A stretch of 64,000 bases of DNA from CAUZFZ01 sp963579025 (GTDB lineage: Bacteria; Planctomycetota; Planctomycetia; Planctomycetales; Planctomycetaceae), in the NCBI GenBank assembly GCA_963579025.1, contig CAUZFZ010000003.1, forward strand, positions 77,910 to 141,909, given 5' to 3'. Below are positions 54,128 through 62,791 of this stretch, piece after piece (positions within the stretch are counted from its first letter, which is position 1; each line of letters begins with the position of its first letter). Made by a program: the position numbers and the translations under genes. The notes under the pieces were generated by a model. It did not search any database. It saw only the letters and a list, made by a program, of their open reading frames with translations, and was not told the DNA's origin.

Positions 54128-54244
54128 GGCAACCATCCGTGGTGAACAAGGAACAGCGAACAGAGAACAGTAAGCAGTCAACCAGCCATTGAGGCTGTTT
54201 CCTGTTTCCCTGTTCTCTGCTTCCCATTCAGCCGGTCTGCGGGC

Positions 54245-57200
54245 TTAGCCATGCGGGTTACGCAGGAACTTCTGGTAAGGCAGCCGCACACCGTCTACGA
54301 ACACCTCATCGGCTCGCAGCACGGCATCAGGCGGCAGAAATCCCTGGGCGCCGAAAAAGGTTACCACGTCATCCTGATCGACACCGTCACCCGAAACCCC
54401 GAAACCGCCAATCAGAGCCCCGGTATCCGGGTCATAAATCGGCGTGCTGCCCGGGAAGAACACCACGTTGTTCTGGTTCAGGATGTTGTCTGGGTCACGG
54501 AGATTGGTGCTCGGGAAGAACGCATTGTTGCCGACGATGGAATCGAACGCCGAAACCGGAATCGCTGCCTGGCTCTCGACGAGCGGAATCTTGTTTGCCG
54601 CAGTCGTCAGCGGCAGCCCCGTCGCGTCGGCCACGTCCGTCAGAATTGAGAATGTGGCATTCGGGTCACTGTCGTCGACGCCAGACGGGAATCGCGGTTC
54701 CGCGAGGAATCGGAAGGTTCGGCTGGTAAAGGCAGCACCGGCCGGCACACCCGGAATCTGATCGATCGGCTGAAGAACCGACGCATCGGCGTAGTACGCC
54801 ACGTTACGGGCTTTGCCCACAGCCACGTCGATCGAGAAGATCGTTGCATCACGCTGTCGGAACAGACCGAGCAGCTCTCCGTCGAGTGCAGTCACGGCGT
54901 AAACCATGCGTGTCCGACTGCCAAGTGGCAGACGAATCGCCGCACGCACGCGAAGTGACTCTGTCAGTCCCTGCTGCACGATCTGCGTGACATCCGCGGC
55001 TGTGACCAGCCCGTCATTACTGTCGTGCGGAGCGACCAGCCAGCCGAATGGCACGGACTGACCGCCGATCGTCGTCGTATTGTCCGCCGGGTCTGACGAG
55101 AAGATGTTGCCCGGGTTTACGGGAATGTTGGTGCCCGAGAGGTTTGCGGGATTCAGTAGTCCGGCAGTACCCGCGAAGTCCCGCTGAGCGATTTCGATGA
55201 GTCGCTGAACTCCGAGGATGCCCGCGATCGGACCGATGACTTCGAGCTGAATACCGACCAGGTCAAGTCGACCGAACGGAATATCAAGGTCCTGCACCGG
55301 GTGATTGCCAGGTTTGGCTCCACCGGCTTCCGCGTTGGCACCTGTTGAACCACCCGCGGCCACAGTGGCGATGAACTCGGCTTCCAGAACTTTCGGGGCG
55401 TTCAGGCGTTCTCGCTCGGTCTGTCCGATGCCGGCCTGGAAGTTCTGTTCGAAATCGGCCGTACCGTCTGGTCCTGGGAAGAACACGCCAACGGCACCGA
55501 TCAATGTTTCGCCGACACCATCTCCATTAGTGTCGCGGTAGATCGGAACACCGCCGGGCAATGTGGCAATACCGCGCGGCTGAGCGATCGGAAAAGTACC
55601 CGTCTGAACTCCGAAGGACTCGACATATCCAGCTCGCAGATCGATATCGTTGTCTCCATCAACGTCGAACTGATCGCCACCGATGCCATCGCCGTCCGTG
55701 TCTGAAACGATAAACGCGGGATCGACGTTGAACCGCTCTTCCAGCATCACGTCATCGCCCGTGCCTATGACACCGTCGACGCCTGGATGCAGCAGAGTGT
55801 CTGTGTTTGTGTGCTCAATATCGAACAGGTCGACTGGCGGCGTGTGGAAAATCTCCGGCGGGAAGTGTCCGCCAACGCCGATCGGTCCAACAGTTCCAGG
55901 ACCTCGAGTTGTCGAAGCGAGTGCGGTCGCGCGACTCGTGCCGTCGAGGTTCGGGTTGGAGTTCACGTCTCGGAAGGTGTTCGTCGTCTGACTGATAAAC
56001 CGGACGAGCCGCGAGGTAATTGGAGCCAGCGTGCCATTCACCGGATCGCCGTTGGCAAAGAATGCCGCCGTGCGAGCCTTGGCGACTGCACCGTCGATGG
56101 AGAACGCCAGCAGCCCAGCGTCTCCCGTGATTCCCGCATTGACTCCGTCCTCGACACGCACACCCAGGATGCGACCCTGGCGGTCTACGATGGCGATAAT
56201 GGCGTCGTTGCTCGGCGTGACGGTCGTCGCGTAGGCGAGCGTCTGCGCCACTTCACCCGCGGTCAGTTGCGGATAGCCGGTAATCAGCGTGTGCAGACCA
56301 TAGACGGAATCCAGAATCGATCCATCACCTTCGAGTGCCGGCACTCCGTATGCTTCGGCGGCGAATTCGTACGTATCGAGTCCGCGTTCCTGATCGTACA
56401 TCCCGTTCATGATGTCGCCGGACGTCGGCACGACCGGGTCACCCACCCCGAGGACGTGACCGATTTCGTGACCGACGATCGTCTGGAAGTCGAACGTACC
56501 GGTGAAGAACTGGTCGCCTTCCGTCGTATCAAGTTGCTCGCTGCCGTCGACAACGACGACGCGTTGCAGGCCGGACGTGCCGTCACCGAAGTTGGCCTGG
56601 ACCGTTCCGCCAACACCCAGCACTTCGCCTGCGGAACTCTCGTAGCCGACTGCCGCAAGGTCGCCCTTGTAGATGATGACGACGTCTTGAGAATGTGCTT
56701 CCGGTGCCTGCTCAAACCGCAGGTTGAAGTCCGTCGCCTGTTCCCAGCGATACAGAGCGGATTCCGCGGCAACAATTTCCTCAGCCGAGATCTGGTTCTG
56801 GAATTCGCCCAGACCGCGGAAGTCGTACTGAATCACGACGGCATCCGGGTTGAACGGTCGTTCTCCAAATCCGGTCGCCTGTTCAACGGGTGGTGCATAG
56901 ACAGCCTGCGTATCCGTACCGAACGGGCTGCTGCTGCCGGATTGTCCCATGAACGTGACCGGCATGGCAGCGCCACCATCCGCTCGTTCAACCGGGCCGC
57001 TCCCGCCGGCTGAGGTGAGTCCAGAGTTACTCGTTGAGTTTGCGCTGCCCTCAAACTCAGAGACTTCAGCGCGGTTCTCGTTCTTTGCAGCTTCTTCCTC
57101 GGCGTCGTCTGCGGGATCGGTTGAGACCTCGGACTTATCTTCCGAGTCGTCGTCGTCGTCATCCTCATTCTCGCTGAGGCCGTCGCCTTCGGCATCCTCG

Positions 57201-57715
57201 CCTTCGGTCAACTCGACATCCGCCAGTGGCATTTCGTTGGCCAGCGCGAGAAGCCCTGCCAGACCACCAATGTCTGCATCAGCATCAAGTTGTTGCTGAT
57301 CTGCCGGAGTGGTCTCTGCCTCGGATGTCGATTCGGTCTTTGTGTCCGACGGCTCACTCGACGCGGCCTCGGCAGCCGCTTCTTCCGCTGCCTGAGAGTC
57401 GGCTTTCAGTTGTGTCTCGTGCGTCAGATCCAGGTCGGCCATCGTCTGCCGGACCTGCTCGATCTGTTGCTCTGACTGCATCAGCGCGATATCGGCCGGC
57501 GTCAATTCGCCGTACTGACCGGGCGAAAGCAGATCGACGGTCTCGATCGGGATCAGACTTCCCACCATGGTCCCCGTCTCAGTGGGGATCATGCTGCCGA
57601 GTACGACCTTCGGTTCCAGTCGTTCGGTATTGCGTGCCTGTCTGGGCTTGATGCGCCGAATGCCGCGAGACTTTTGTCCGTCACTGCCGTGCGATGATCG
57701 ATTCCACAAGGACAC
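54245..57715 (-). CDS. large matrixin-like metalloprotease fused to two HbpS/GlcG-like domains
   Basis: A 1156-residue protein. GTG start at 57715 with GGAGG 6 nt upstream. The N-terminus has RLEPKVVL, close to the LEPR-type motif of giant planctomycete surface proteins. A long acidic Glu/Asp/Ser-rich segment (residues about 70-220) precedes a matrixin zinc motif, VGHEIGHVLGVGD (His416, His420, Asp426). Two copies of a GlcG/HbpS (heme-binding) type domain follow, near 483-720 and 903-1150, each with a SIDGAVAKARTAAFF/SIDVAVGKARNVAYY helix. DTDGDGIGGD-type calcium loops lie between. Zinc protease plus heme-binding modules suggests heme capture or proteolysis outside the cell; the function is not known. 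Confidence 0.82.
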   Translation of the reverse strand: MSLWNRSSHGSDGQKSRGIRRIKPRQARNTERLEPKVVLGSMIPTETGTMVGSLIPIETVDLLSPGQYGELTPADIALMQSEQQIEQVRQTMADLDLTHETQLKADSQAAEEAAAEAASSEPSDTKTESTSEAETTPADQQQLDADADIGGLAGLLALANEMPLADVELTEGEDAEGDGLSENEDDDDDDSEDKSEVSTDPADDAEEEAAKNENRAEVSEFEGSANSTSNSGLTSAGGSGPVERADGGAAMPVTFMGQSGSSSPFGTDTQAVYAPPVEQATGFGERPFNPDAVVIQYDFRGLGEFQNQISAEEIVAAESALYRWEQATDFNLRFEQAPEAHSQDVVIIYKGDLAAVGYESSAGEVLGVGGTVQANFGDGTSGLQRVVVVDGSEQLDTTEGDQFFTGTFDFQTIVGHEIGHVLGVGDPVVPTSGDIMNGMYDQERGLDTYEFAAEAYGVPALEGDGSILDSVYGLHTLITGYPQLTAGEVAQTLAYATTVTPSNDAIIAIVDRQGRILGVRVEDGVNAGITGDAGLLAFSIDGAVAKARTAAFFANGDPVNGTLAPITSRLVRFISQTTNTFRDVNSNPNLDGTSRATALASTTRGPGTVGPIGVGGHFPPEIFHTPPVDLFDIEHTNTDTLLHPGVDGVIGTGDDVMLEERFNVDPAFIVSDTDGDGIGGDQFDVDGDNDIDLRAGYVESFGVQTGTFPIAQPRGIATLPGGVPIYRDTNGDGVGETLIGAVGVFFPGPDGTADFEQNFQAGIGQTERERLNAPKVLEAEFIATVAAGGSTGANAEAGGAKPGNHPVQDLDIPFGRLDLVGIQLEVIGPIAGILGVQRLIEIAQRDFAGTAGLLNPANLSGTNIPVNPGNIFSSDPADNTTTIGGQSVPFGWLVAPHDSNDGLVTAADVTQIVQQGLTESLRVRAAIRLPLGSRTRMVYAVTALDGELLGLFRQRDATIFSIDVAVGKARNVAYYADASVLQPIDQIPGVPAGAAFTSRTFRFLAEPRFPSGVDDSDPNATFSILTDVADATGLPLTTAANKIPLVESQAAIPVSAFDSIVGNNAFFPSTNLRDPDNILNQNNVVFFPGSTPIYDPDTGALIGGFGVSGDGVDQDDVVTFFGAQGFLPPDAVLRADEVFVDGVRLPYQKFLRNPHG

Positions 57716-58068
57716 GTGCCACCTCCATTTGACATGTCCGGTTCCCCCCGGACGTCGCGACTTCCCTGTCGCAGGTTCCGCGCCACGCCACCTGACGCCA
57801 TGCACACTGAAAACGAGTGCTCGCGCGGTGACACTTCAACAGACGCAACCTCTTCGAAATCGGAATAATCGGTACAGGCAGTCAAATCGTTTTGATCGAT
57901 CGGACAAAAAAAGAAGGTTCCTGTCGAAAACCGAGCCTGGCTGACCCAGTCACCCGCGCGGGACGAGCCTGCATTGCGCACCCGGGGGAGGGTTCCGAGT
58001 GCGCAACGCAGTCAAGATGCCTGGAGGGCAGCATCCCGGTCTCGCCCGGAGCATCGATCTCGGTTTCG
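57716..58068. other. spacer upstream of the metalloprotease gene
   Basis: About 353 bases with no gene. It contains the metalloprotease ribosome binding site and probably its promoter. An 8-bp inverted repeat, TTGCGCAC (57974-57981) and GTGCGCAA (57999-58006), with a 17-nt GC-rich loop may be a terminator or operator; the evidence is weak. Confidence 0.4.
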
Positions 58069-58341
58069 TCAATTGCGTTGCGCGGCGGCACAGCGGTGAT
58101 GCTGCAATTCGGAGAGCATCACATCGAAAGCATAAGCAGCCAGTTTTTCGCTGACTCTGTCCTTATGCGCGATCCTCTCTCGTCGCAGCAGCGCCTCGGC
58201 AGCAAAGTCCAGCAGAGCCGAAACGAACTGATCGGTTTCCTCTCTGGTGCCAGGAAGTTGAAGCTGCCACGCCAGTGACGCGGCGGTCTGGTCGTAAAAC
58301 GCATCGTCCGTTTCAAACAACGTATGACTTGTCGGTAGCAT
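58069..58341 (-). CDS. small hypothetical protein downstream of ssb
   Basis: A 90-residue, mostly helical protein (AFYDQTAASLAWQLQLPGT; FVSALLDFAAEALLRRERIAH; KLAAYAFDVMLSELQHH). ATG at 58341 with AAGGAG 6 nt upstream. The ssb stop lies just 5' of this (58353), so the two are co-transcribed. I do not recognise a family. The close link suggests a role in DNA metabolism or in the same operon. Confidence 0.65.
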   Translation of the reverse strand: MLPTSHTLFETDDAFYDQTAASLAWQLQLPGTREETDQFVSALLDFAAEALLRRERIAHKDRVSEKLAAYAFDVMLSELQHHRCAAAQRN

Positions 58342-58352
58342 CCTGCTCTCCT

Positions 58353-58751
58353 TCAAAGTGCGGCCATGGCGGCCAGGACGGGTTGAGTTTCCGGTGACTT
58401 CTGTCGCTCTTTGGCTGGCTTACCCAGCACAGTCAGACGCTGGCCGAGAACGCGCAGTCGCTCGCGCTTTGCCCCGGTTCCACGTTCCAGCCATTGATCG
58501 AGTTGCAGTCGCCCCTCGATATGGACCGGCATGCCTTTGCAGACGCGATCGTCCGCAAACTCTGCCGGGTTCCCCACCAGTCGGACTTCGACGAATGTTG
58601 TTTCCTCACACCATTCGTCAGAACGACGATCCTTCCAGCGGCGGTTGATCGCCACTCCGAACTCGGCCACGGGCGTCCCTAATGGTGTGAAGCGGACTTC
58701 CGGGTCACGAGTCACGTTTCCGGCGATCACAACAAGATTCAGGCTATGCAC
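58353..58751 (-). CDS. ssb: single-stranded DNA-binding protein (short SSB)
   Basis: A 132-residue SSB with the OB-fold sequence LNLVVIAGNVTRDPEVRFTPLGTPVAEFGVAINRRW, then TTFVEVRLVGNPAEFADDRVCKGMPVHIEGRLQLDQW. The acidic C-terminal tail of the replicative SSB is missing: it ends QPVLAAMAAL, so it may be an accessory SSB rather than the main one. GTG start at 58751 with GGAGA 7 nt upstream. Followed by the 90-residue gene. Confidence 0.88.
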   Translation of the reverse strand: MHSLNLVVIAGNVTRDPEVRFTPLGTPVAEFGVAINRRWKDRRSDEWCEETTFVEVRLVGNPAEFADDRVCKGMPVHIEGRLQLDQWLERGTGAKRERLRVLGQRLTVLGKPAKERQKSPETQPVLAAMAAL

Positions 58752-59258
58752 GATTCGTCTCCATGATTGAGAGGCAGAGCAGCAGGGATTGGGAAACAGC
58801 GCAGCGGTGCCCGGCCATTCCATCGGCGCAGACCGCGAACGCTGTGGTAACAATGAACAGGTCGCATTTGGGCGGCAGCGAGCCGCCGGGTCAGCAGGTT
58901 CTCTCGGACTTCAGCCGTCCGAAGAGAGTCCGCCGTGAATCAGCATGTGGGCGGCGGCATCTCGACGATCTCGTCGAGCCGGAGCTCTCTTTGGACAGCG
59001 ATGAATTGCCAGCGGGGGTCGGTGGCGGCCATCGATTTGATCCTGGTCCTGATGTCGTGGGGTGTACTTGCTGTTTCCAGCCACGTCCGTCATTGATTCG
59101 TTTGAAGTGGCTTGAGTCTAAGGCTCATATCGACACTCACAAGATCGAAGCGGACCGGAAATAACGGCTTTTCCGGCAGGTGGGACAACAGTGTGTCCCA
59201 CCTGATGCCTCGACTGCCGAAATACCTTCCAAATCTCCAACGGCTCGGGAAAAACACC
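58752..59258. other. divergent region between ssb and the WYL regulator, with operator
   Basis: About 507 bases without a confident gene. It contains the palindrome at 59177-59204 and presumably two divergent promoters. A 30-residue frame on the minus strand (59032-58940, starting MAATDPRWQFIAVQ) looks protein-like but is short and has no clear ribosome binding site, so it is not annotated. Confidence 0.4.
59177..59204. promoter_or_regulatory. palindromic operator candidate of the WYL regulator
   Basis: CAGGTGGGACA (59177-59187) and TGTCCCACCTG (59194-59204) form perfect 11-bp arms with a 6-nt spacer. It lies 54 bp upstream of the WYL gene ATG at 59259. Its location and symmetry suit a dimeric regulator, most likely self-regulation; binding is inferred. 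Confidence 0.6.
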
Positions 59259-60266
59259 ATGTCTCGGTCGACATCAAAGCTGCCGCCGCTGGCCCGACAA
59301 TGGCGCATCGTGAAGCTCCTGTCTGCTGCGCGAGGCCTCTCACTGAATGAACTCGCGGCCGAGCTGGGCGTCTCCATCAAAAGCATTCGCCGAGACCTGG
59401 GCGAGTTGCGCGACGCGGACATCCCACTCGCCGAGTCCACTGGTCCGCACGGCAAGAAGACCTGGCGCCTGGATATGGGCGAGCGAATTCCAACCAGTTT
59501 CAATTTCGACGAGATCGCCGCACTCTATTTCGGACGTCTGTTCTTCGAACGCCTGGCCGGAACGTCGCTGTGGGCCTCGGCCAACTCGGCGTTTCGCAAA
59601 ATCGAGCAATGTCTTGGGGCGACCGGTCTGGCGTATCTCGATCAGTTGACCCCGTTATTTCATCAGACAGCCGTTGGAGTGACAGACTACTCGTCGCGAG
59701 CCGACAAGATCGACACGCTCCGCACCGCGTCTGAAGATCTGCGAGTGGTCACGGCCGAATACCAGCCGGTCGGTGCGAGTGATCCCCGCTGGTACGAGCT
59801 GCGACCATACGGGATTACCGAACACGAAGGCTCGCTGTACGCCGCGGTGGCATCACCGGAATGGGACGGCGTCCGCAACTTCAAGGTCGACCGTTTTCAC
59901 AGCGTCGAGTTGCGGACCGCGCGATTCGAACGCCCCGCAAACTTCGATCTGAAGCGGCACTTCACTTACAGCTTCGGCATCTATCACGAATCTGGCGACC
60001 CGTTTCAGGTCCGTGTGCAATTCGCCCCGGAAGCTGCCCGCTACGTATCGGAGAAAATCTGGCACGTCAGTCAGACGCTGGAGAGTCAGGACGACGGCAG
60101 CGTCATCCTGACCGTTGAACTGTCGAGCACCCGTTCCTTCATGAGCTGGGTGCTGGGCTTCCGCTCAGCAGCGACCGTGCTGGAGCCGACGTCGTTCGTC
60201 GCAGAGATGCGCACCGAAATCGATCGCATGAGACAGAATTATCAGGCCGATCACGGATTCAAGTAA
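59259..60266 (+). CDS. WYL-domain HTH transcriptional regulator
   Basis: A 335-residue DeoR/WYL-type regulator. The N-terminal winged HTH is QWRIVKLLSAARGLSLNELAAELGVSIKSIRRDLGELRDADI. The WYL domain spans about residues 130-230, with DPRWYELRPYGITEHEGSLYAAV; a C-terminal WCX domain follows (FQVRVQFAPEAARYVSEKIW). WYL regulators sense nucleic-acid or other ligands and often control DNA-damage or defence genes. A palindromic operator candidate lies just upstream. The ATG at 59259 is the usual start, as the longer frame lacks protein-like sequence. Confidence 0.9.
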   Translation: MSRSTSKLPPLARQWRIVKLLSAARGLSLNELAAELGVSIKSIRRDLGELRDADIPLAESTGPHGKKTWRLDMGERIPTSFNFDEIAALYFGRLFFERLAGTSLWASANSAFRKIEQCLGATGLAYLDQLTPLFHQTAVGVTDYSSRADKIDTLRTASEDLRVVTAEYQPVGASDPRWYELRPYGITEHEGSLYAAVASPEWDGVRNFKVDRFHSVELRTARFERPANFDLKRHFTYSFGIYHESGDPFQVRVQFAPEAARYVSEKIWHVSQTLESQDDGSVILTVELSSTRSFMSWVLGFRSAATVLEPTSFVAEMRTEIDRMRQNYQADHGFK

Positions 60267-60272
60267 AATGCT

Positions 60273-60506
60273 CTAATAGTGCGGCGGACGCTCATCCAGA
60301 GGCGATGGCATGTCATCGGCGGGCTGCGTGTTTTCCAAGCGCTGCTCAACTCGCATCAAGCCCGACTTCAATTCTTCGATCTGTTGTTGCTGAGACAGCA
60401 GGACTGCGTGCATTTGCTCAAGGTCATGCTGCATGTGCATGAGGATTTCCTGCGTCGCCACGAAGTCAGCATTGTGATTCGCTGATGAACTAGCCGAGTC
60501 GGTCAC
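60273..60506 (-). CDS. SlyX-like small coiled-coil protein
   Basis: A 77-residue protein with the SlyX pattern: a coiled coil (EILMHMQHDLEQMHAVLLSQ, QQQIEELKSGLMRVEQRLE) and a C-terminal PPHY end (PSPLDERPPHY). GTG start that overlaps the stop of the oxidoreductase gene (GTGA), so translation is coupled. Function of SlyX proteins is unknown. Confidence 0.8.
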   Translation of the reverse strand: MTDSASSSANHNADFVATQEILMHMQHDLEQMHAVLLSQQQQIEELKSGLMRVEQRLENTQPADDMPSPLDERPPHY

Positions 60507-61660
60507 TGTTGCACCTGCTCATGATCCAACACAACGGTTTCGCCGGTTGCCGCCGATGCGTACACAGCGTGAACGACGTCAACGCAGTGTGCGGCCATGT
60601 CGGCCGGCACGTCGCTCGACTGATTCTGTTCAAGACAATCAAGAAAACACGCTGCGTCAGACCTGCTGACCGATTCCAGCAACCACCAGTCTTCCTTTGG
60701 CAAAACACCACCGGACTTCTGTGTGCTGGACCAGAATCCCATCGGATCTTCCGGGTGTGGTTCCGCCGGTTGCGACCACGGCGCCGCATCGGAGCACACT
60801 TCCAGGCGTGGCTGGTGCGCGTCGATCGTGGCACTCCCTTGAGTTCCGATGAGACGTATTTCGTGGATGCCGTAACTGCGATGACTCATCCATCCGCAAC
60901 GTCCCGCCGTGATGGTTGTCTCCACTCCGTCCTCCATGCCCAGCATCACCGACGCGAAATCTTCGACGTCGTTCTTCTGGTGCTCGGCAAAGAAGTAATT
61001 CGCAGTCGTCGCGTCGACCGACGTAAACCGCTTTCCAGTCAGCCATTGAAATAACACCAGGGCGTAGTAGCCGCAGCACAGAAACTCACGCTTCGAATCC
61101 GTAAATGTGAATCGTTCTGCCGTGGCGCTCTCGACTCGCGGTCGACTCAGGTCGGCCGTACCGCCAACTCCTTTCGCAAACGTCACGTCACAGTGCAGAC
61201 CAACCAATTCACCGAGTTGACCGGATTCGATGACAGCTCGCGCCCGCTGACATGCTGGTAGCCGGACCAGACTGAATGCCTGCGTCAGAACTCCGTGTTC
61301 CTTCGCCGCATTCGCAATCTCCCAGGCATCGGCCACCGTGGGTGCCGGGTCCTTGTCGACATACAGGTGCTTGCCCGCCGCGGCACACGCGATCGTCAGA
61401 TCACGTCGGCGTTCAGGCTCAGCACAGATCGAGACAAGGTCCACGTCGTCCCGATGAATTGCCGCATGCAAGTCGTCGAAGCAGGGGATGTCCAACTCGT
61501 CGGCCAGGTCCTGGTTAAGCTGCCGACGACGAGGCGAAACGTCAGCATCGTCGGTCAGGCCAATCAATCGGCACCTGGGATCCGCGGCGAACGCCCGCGC
61601 GTAATTCTCCTGATGCGTATGATTTCCGGTGATCAACAGCAGGCCGAATTCTGTCGACAC
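60503..61660 (-). CDS. Gfo/Idh/MocA-family oxidoreductase
   Basis: A 385-residue NAD(P)-dependent oxidoreductase. The N-terminal Rossmann domain includes VDLVSICAEPERRRDLTIACAAAGKHLYVDKDPAPT, where the usual EKP catalytic motif reads DKDP (Lys103). The nucleotide loop near residues 8-15 (LLITGNHTHQ) departs from the usual G-x-G-x-x-G. The C-terminal domain is the standard alpha/beta sheet (GVETTITAGRCGWMSHRSYGIHEIRLIGTQGSATID). Members oxidise or reduce sugars and their derivatives. GTG start, 6 bp after the amidohydrolase stop. Substrate unknown. Confidence 0.88.
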   Translation of the reverse strand: MSTEFGLLLITGNHTHQENYARAFAADPRCRLIGLTDDADVSPRRRQLNQDLADELDIPCFDDLHAAIHRDDVDLVSICAEPERRRDLTIACAAAGKHLYVDKDPAPTVADAWEIANAAKEHGVLTQAFSLVRLPACQRARAVIESGQLGELVGLHCDVTFAKGVGGTADLSRPRVESATAERFTFTDSKREFLCCGYYALVLFQWLTGKRFTSVDATTANYFFAEHQKNDVEDFASVMLGMEDGVETTITAGRCGWMSHRSYGIHEIRLIGTQGSATIDAHQPRLEVCSDAAPWSQPAEPHPEDPMGFWSSTQKSGGVLPKEDWWLLESVSRSDAACFLDCLEQNQSSDVPADMAAHCVDVVHAVYASAATGETVVLDHEQVQQ

Positions 61661-61666
61661 AGTTAA

Positions 61667-62614
61667 TCAGGCCTCCTGCTTGAGAATTACGCGTTCGGCA
61701 TTGCCGCGGAAGATCTTCGCCGTCGCGTCCGCCGGCAGGTCGAGACCATCGAACACTTCAAACTGCGGCACGGCCTGTCCTGGTTGCAGGTAGTCGGTGC
61801 CAAACATCAGTCGGTCCTGACGACGAATCATGAATTCCTGGCCGAACTCTTTGTCGCGGCTGATGGAATTGGCGCCGGAGCCAGCCGACAGGTCTCCATA
61901 GATATTGGGATATTTCCCCATCAGTCGATCGATCGCTCCTCCGGGCAGCACTTTGTCCTTGGGGTATCCGCCCAGTGCCTTCTGGTCGAGGCCCCCGGAA
62001 ATCGACGCCCACCAGCCGGGGCCGTGACCGATGAAGTCAAGCTTCGGAAACGTGGCCACCGCGTGTTCCAGTCGCGGCAGCCCGGGCTCATCTTTGCCTC
62101 GCTGGTTGTCCATGTGAAACAGCAGCGGAATGCCAATCTCCTGGCAGACGTCGTAGATCTGCATCATCAGCGGATCGTCGATATTGATCCCGACCTTGTG
62201 CTCGCCAAACCCGCGAGCACCCATGTCGACATACCGACTGATGACATCCAGAAACCCCTTCCGTCCGCCTCGCACCGATGTTCGCGGGTCGATCGAGCAG
62301 AACGGAATGAAACGGTCAGGATGATCCTTCGCGGCCTGCAGAGCCGGCTCGGTTAGCAGCAGAAAGCTCGACGACTCCGGCGAAACGAGCGGCAACAGGA
62401 CCGACTTTTCAATGTCGTGCTCGTCCATCCAGCGGAGGAGGTCGTCTGGCGTCAGCTCCTTGTTGCCGTTCCATGTTGTGCCGATGTGCGTGTGCACGTC
62501 GATGTACTTCGTAGCTCGTTTGGCCGACTTCTCAGCGGCATACAGACGCGGCAGTGTCAGACTGCCCGCGATTCCAGCAGTGGTCTTCAGGAAACGGCGA
62601 CGTGTCAGTGACAT
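61667..62614 (-). CDS. Tat-exported amidohydrolase (TIM-barrel metal-dependent hydrolase)
   Basis: A 315-residue protein with a twin-arginine signal (TRRRFLKTTAGIAGS). The mature part is an amidohydrolase_2-type TIM barrel: the metal-binding HTHIG (IDVHTHIG), PFCSIDP, GIPLLFHMDNQ, LDFIGHGPGWW and MFGTDYLQPGQ with the catalytic Asp. The reaction (decarboxylation or hydrolysis) is not clear. It is the first gene of an operon with the Gfo/Idh oxidoreductase and SlyX-like genes; planctomycetes often pair exported amidohydrolases with such oxidoreductases in sugar breakdown. Confidence 0.9.
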   Translation of the reverse strand: MSLTRRRFLKTTAGIAGSLTLPRLYAAEKSAKRATKYIDVHTHIGTTWNGNKELTPDDLLRWMDEHDIEKSVLLPLVSPESSSFLLLTEPALQAAKDHPDRFIPFCSIDPRTSVRGGRKGFLDVISRYVDMGARGFGEHKVGINIDDPLMMQIYDVCQEIGIPLLFHMDNQRGKDEPGLPRLEHAVATFPKLDFIGHGPGWWASISGGLDQKALGGYPKDKVLPGGAIDRLMGKYPNIYGDLSAGSGANSISRDKEFGQEFMIRRQDRLMFGTDYLQPGQAVPQFEVFDGLDLPADATAKIFRGNAERVILKQEA

Positions 62615-62791
62615 TTCAGACTCCATGAACTGGCCCGGAATGTGATCAGAGAATGGTTGTGATCAACGCTGTCGAGAGTACTCACAGACACGCTATGGAC
62701 ACATGCCGACGACGTCCAGTCAGTGGGCCTGGCCGGGACGACGACCTACGATCCGGCCTCCCAATACTCAGAATTCTCAGCAGGAACGACG

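Noticed and set aside
55787..57013. Long 408-residue plus-strand frame inside the metalloprotease gene
   Set aside because: It lies opposite a well-supported gene and shows only Arg/Asp/Val-rich antisense composition.
58940..59032. 30-residue minus-strand frame (MAATDPRWQFIAVQ...)
   Set aside because: Looks protein-like but is short, has no clear ribosome binding site and ends without context. Not enough support to annotate.
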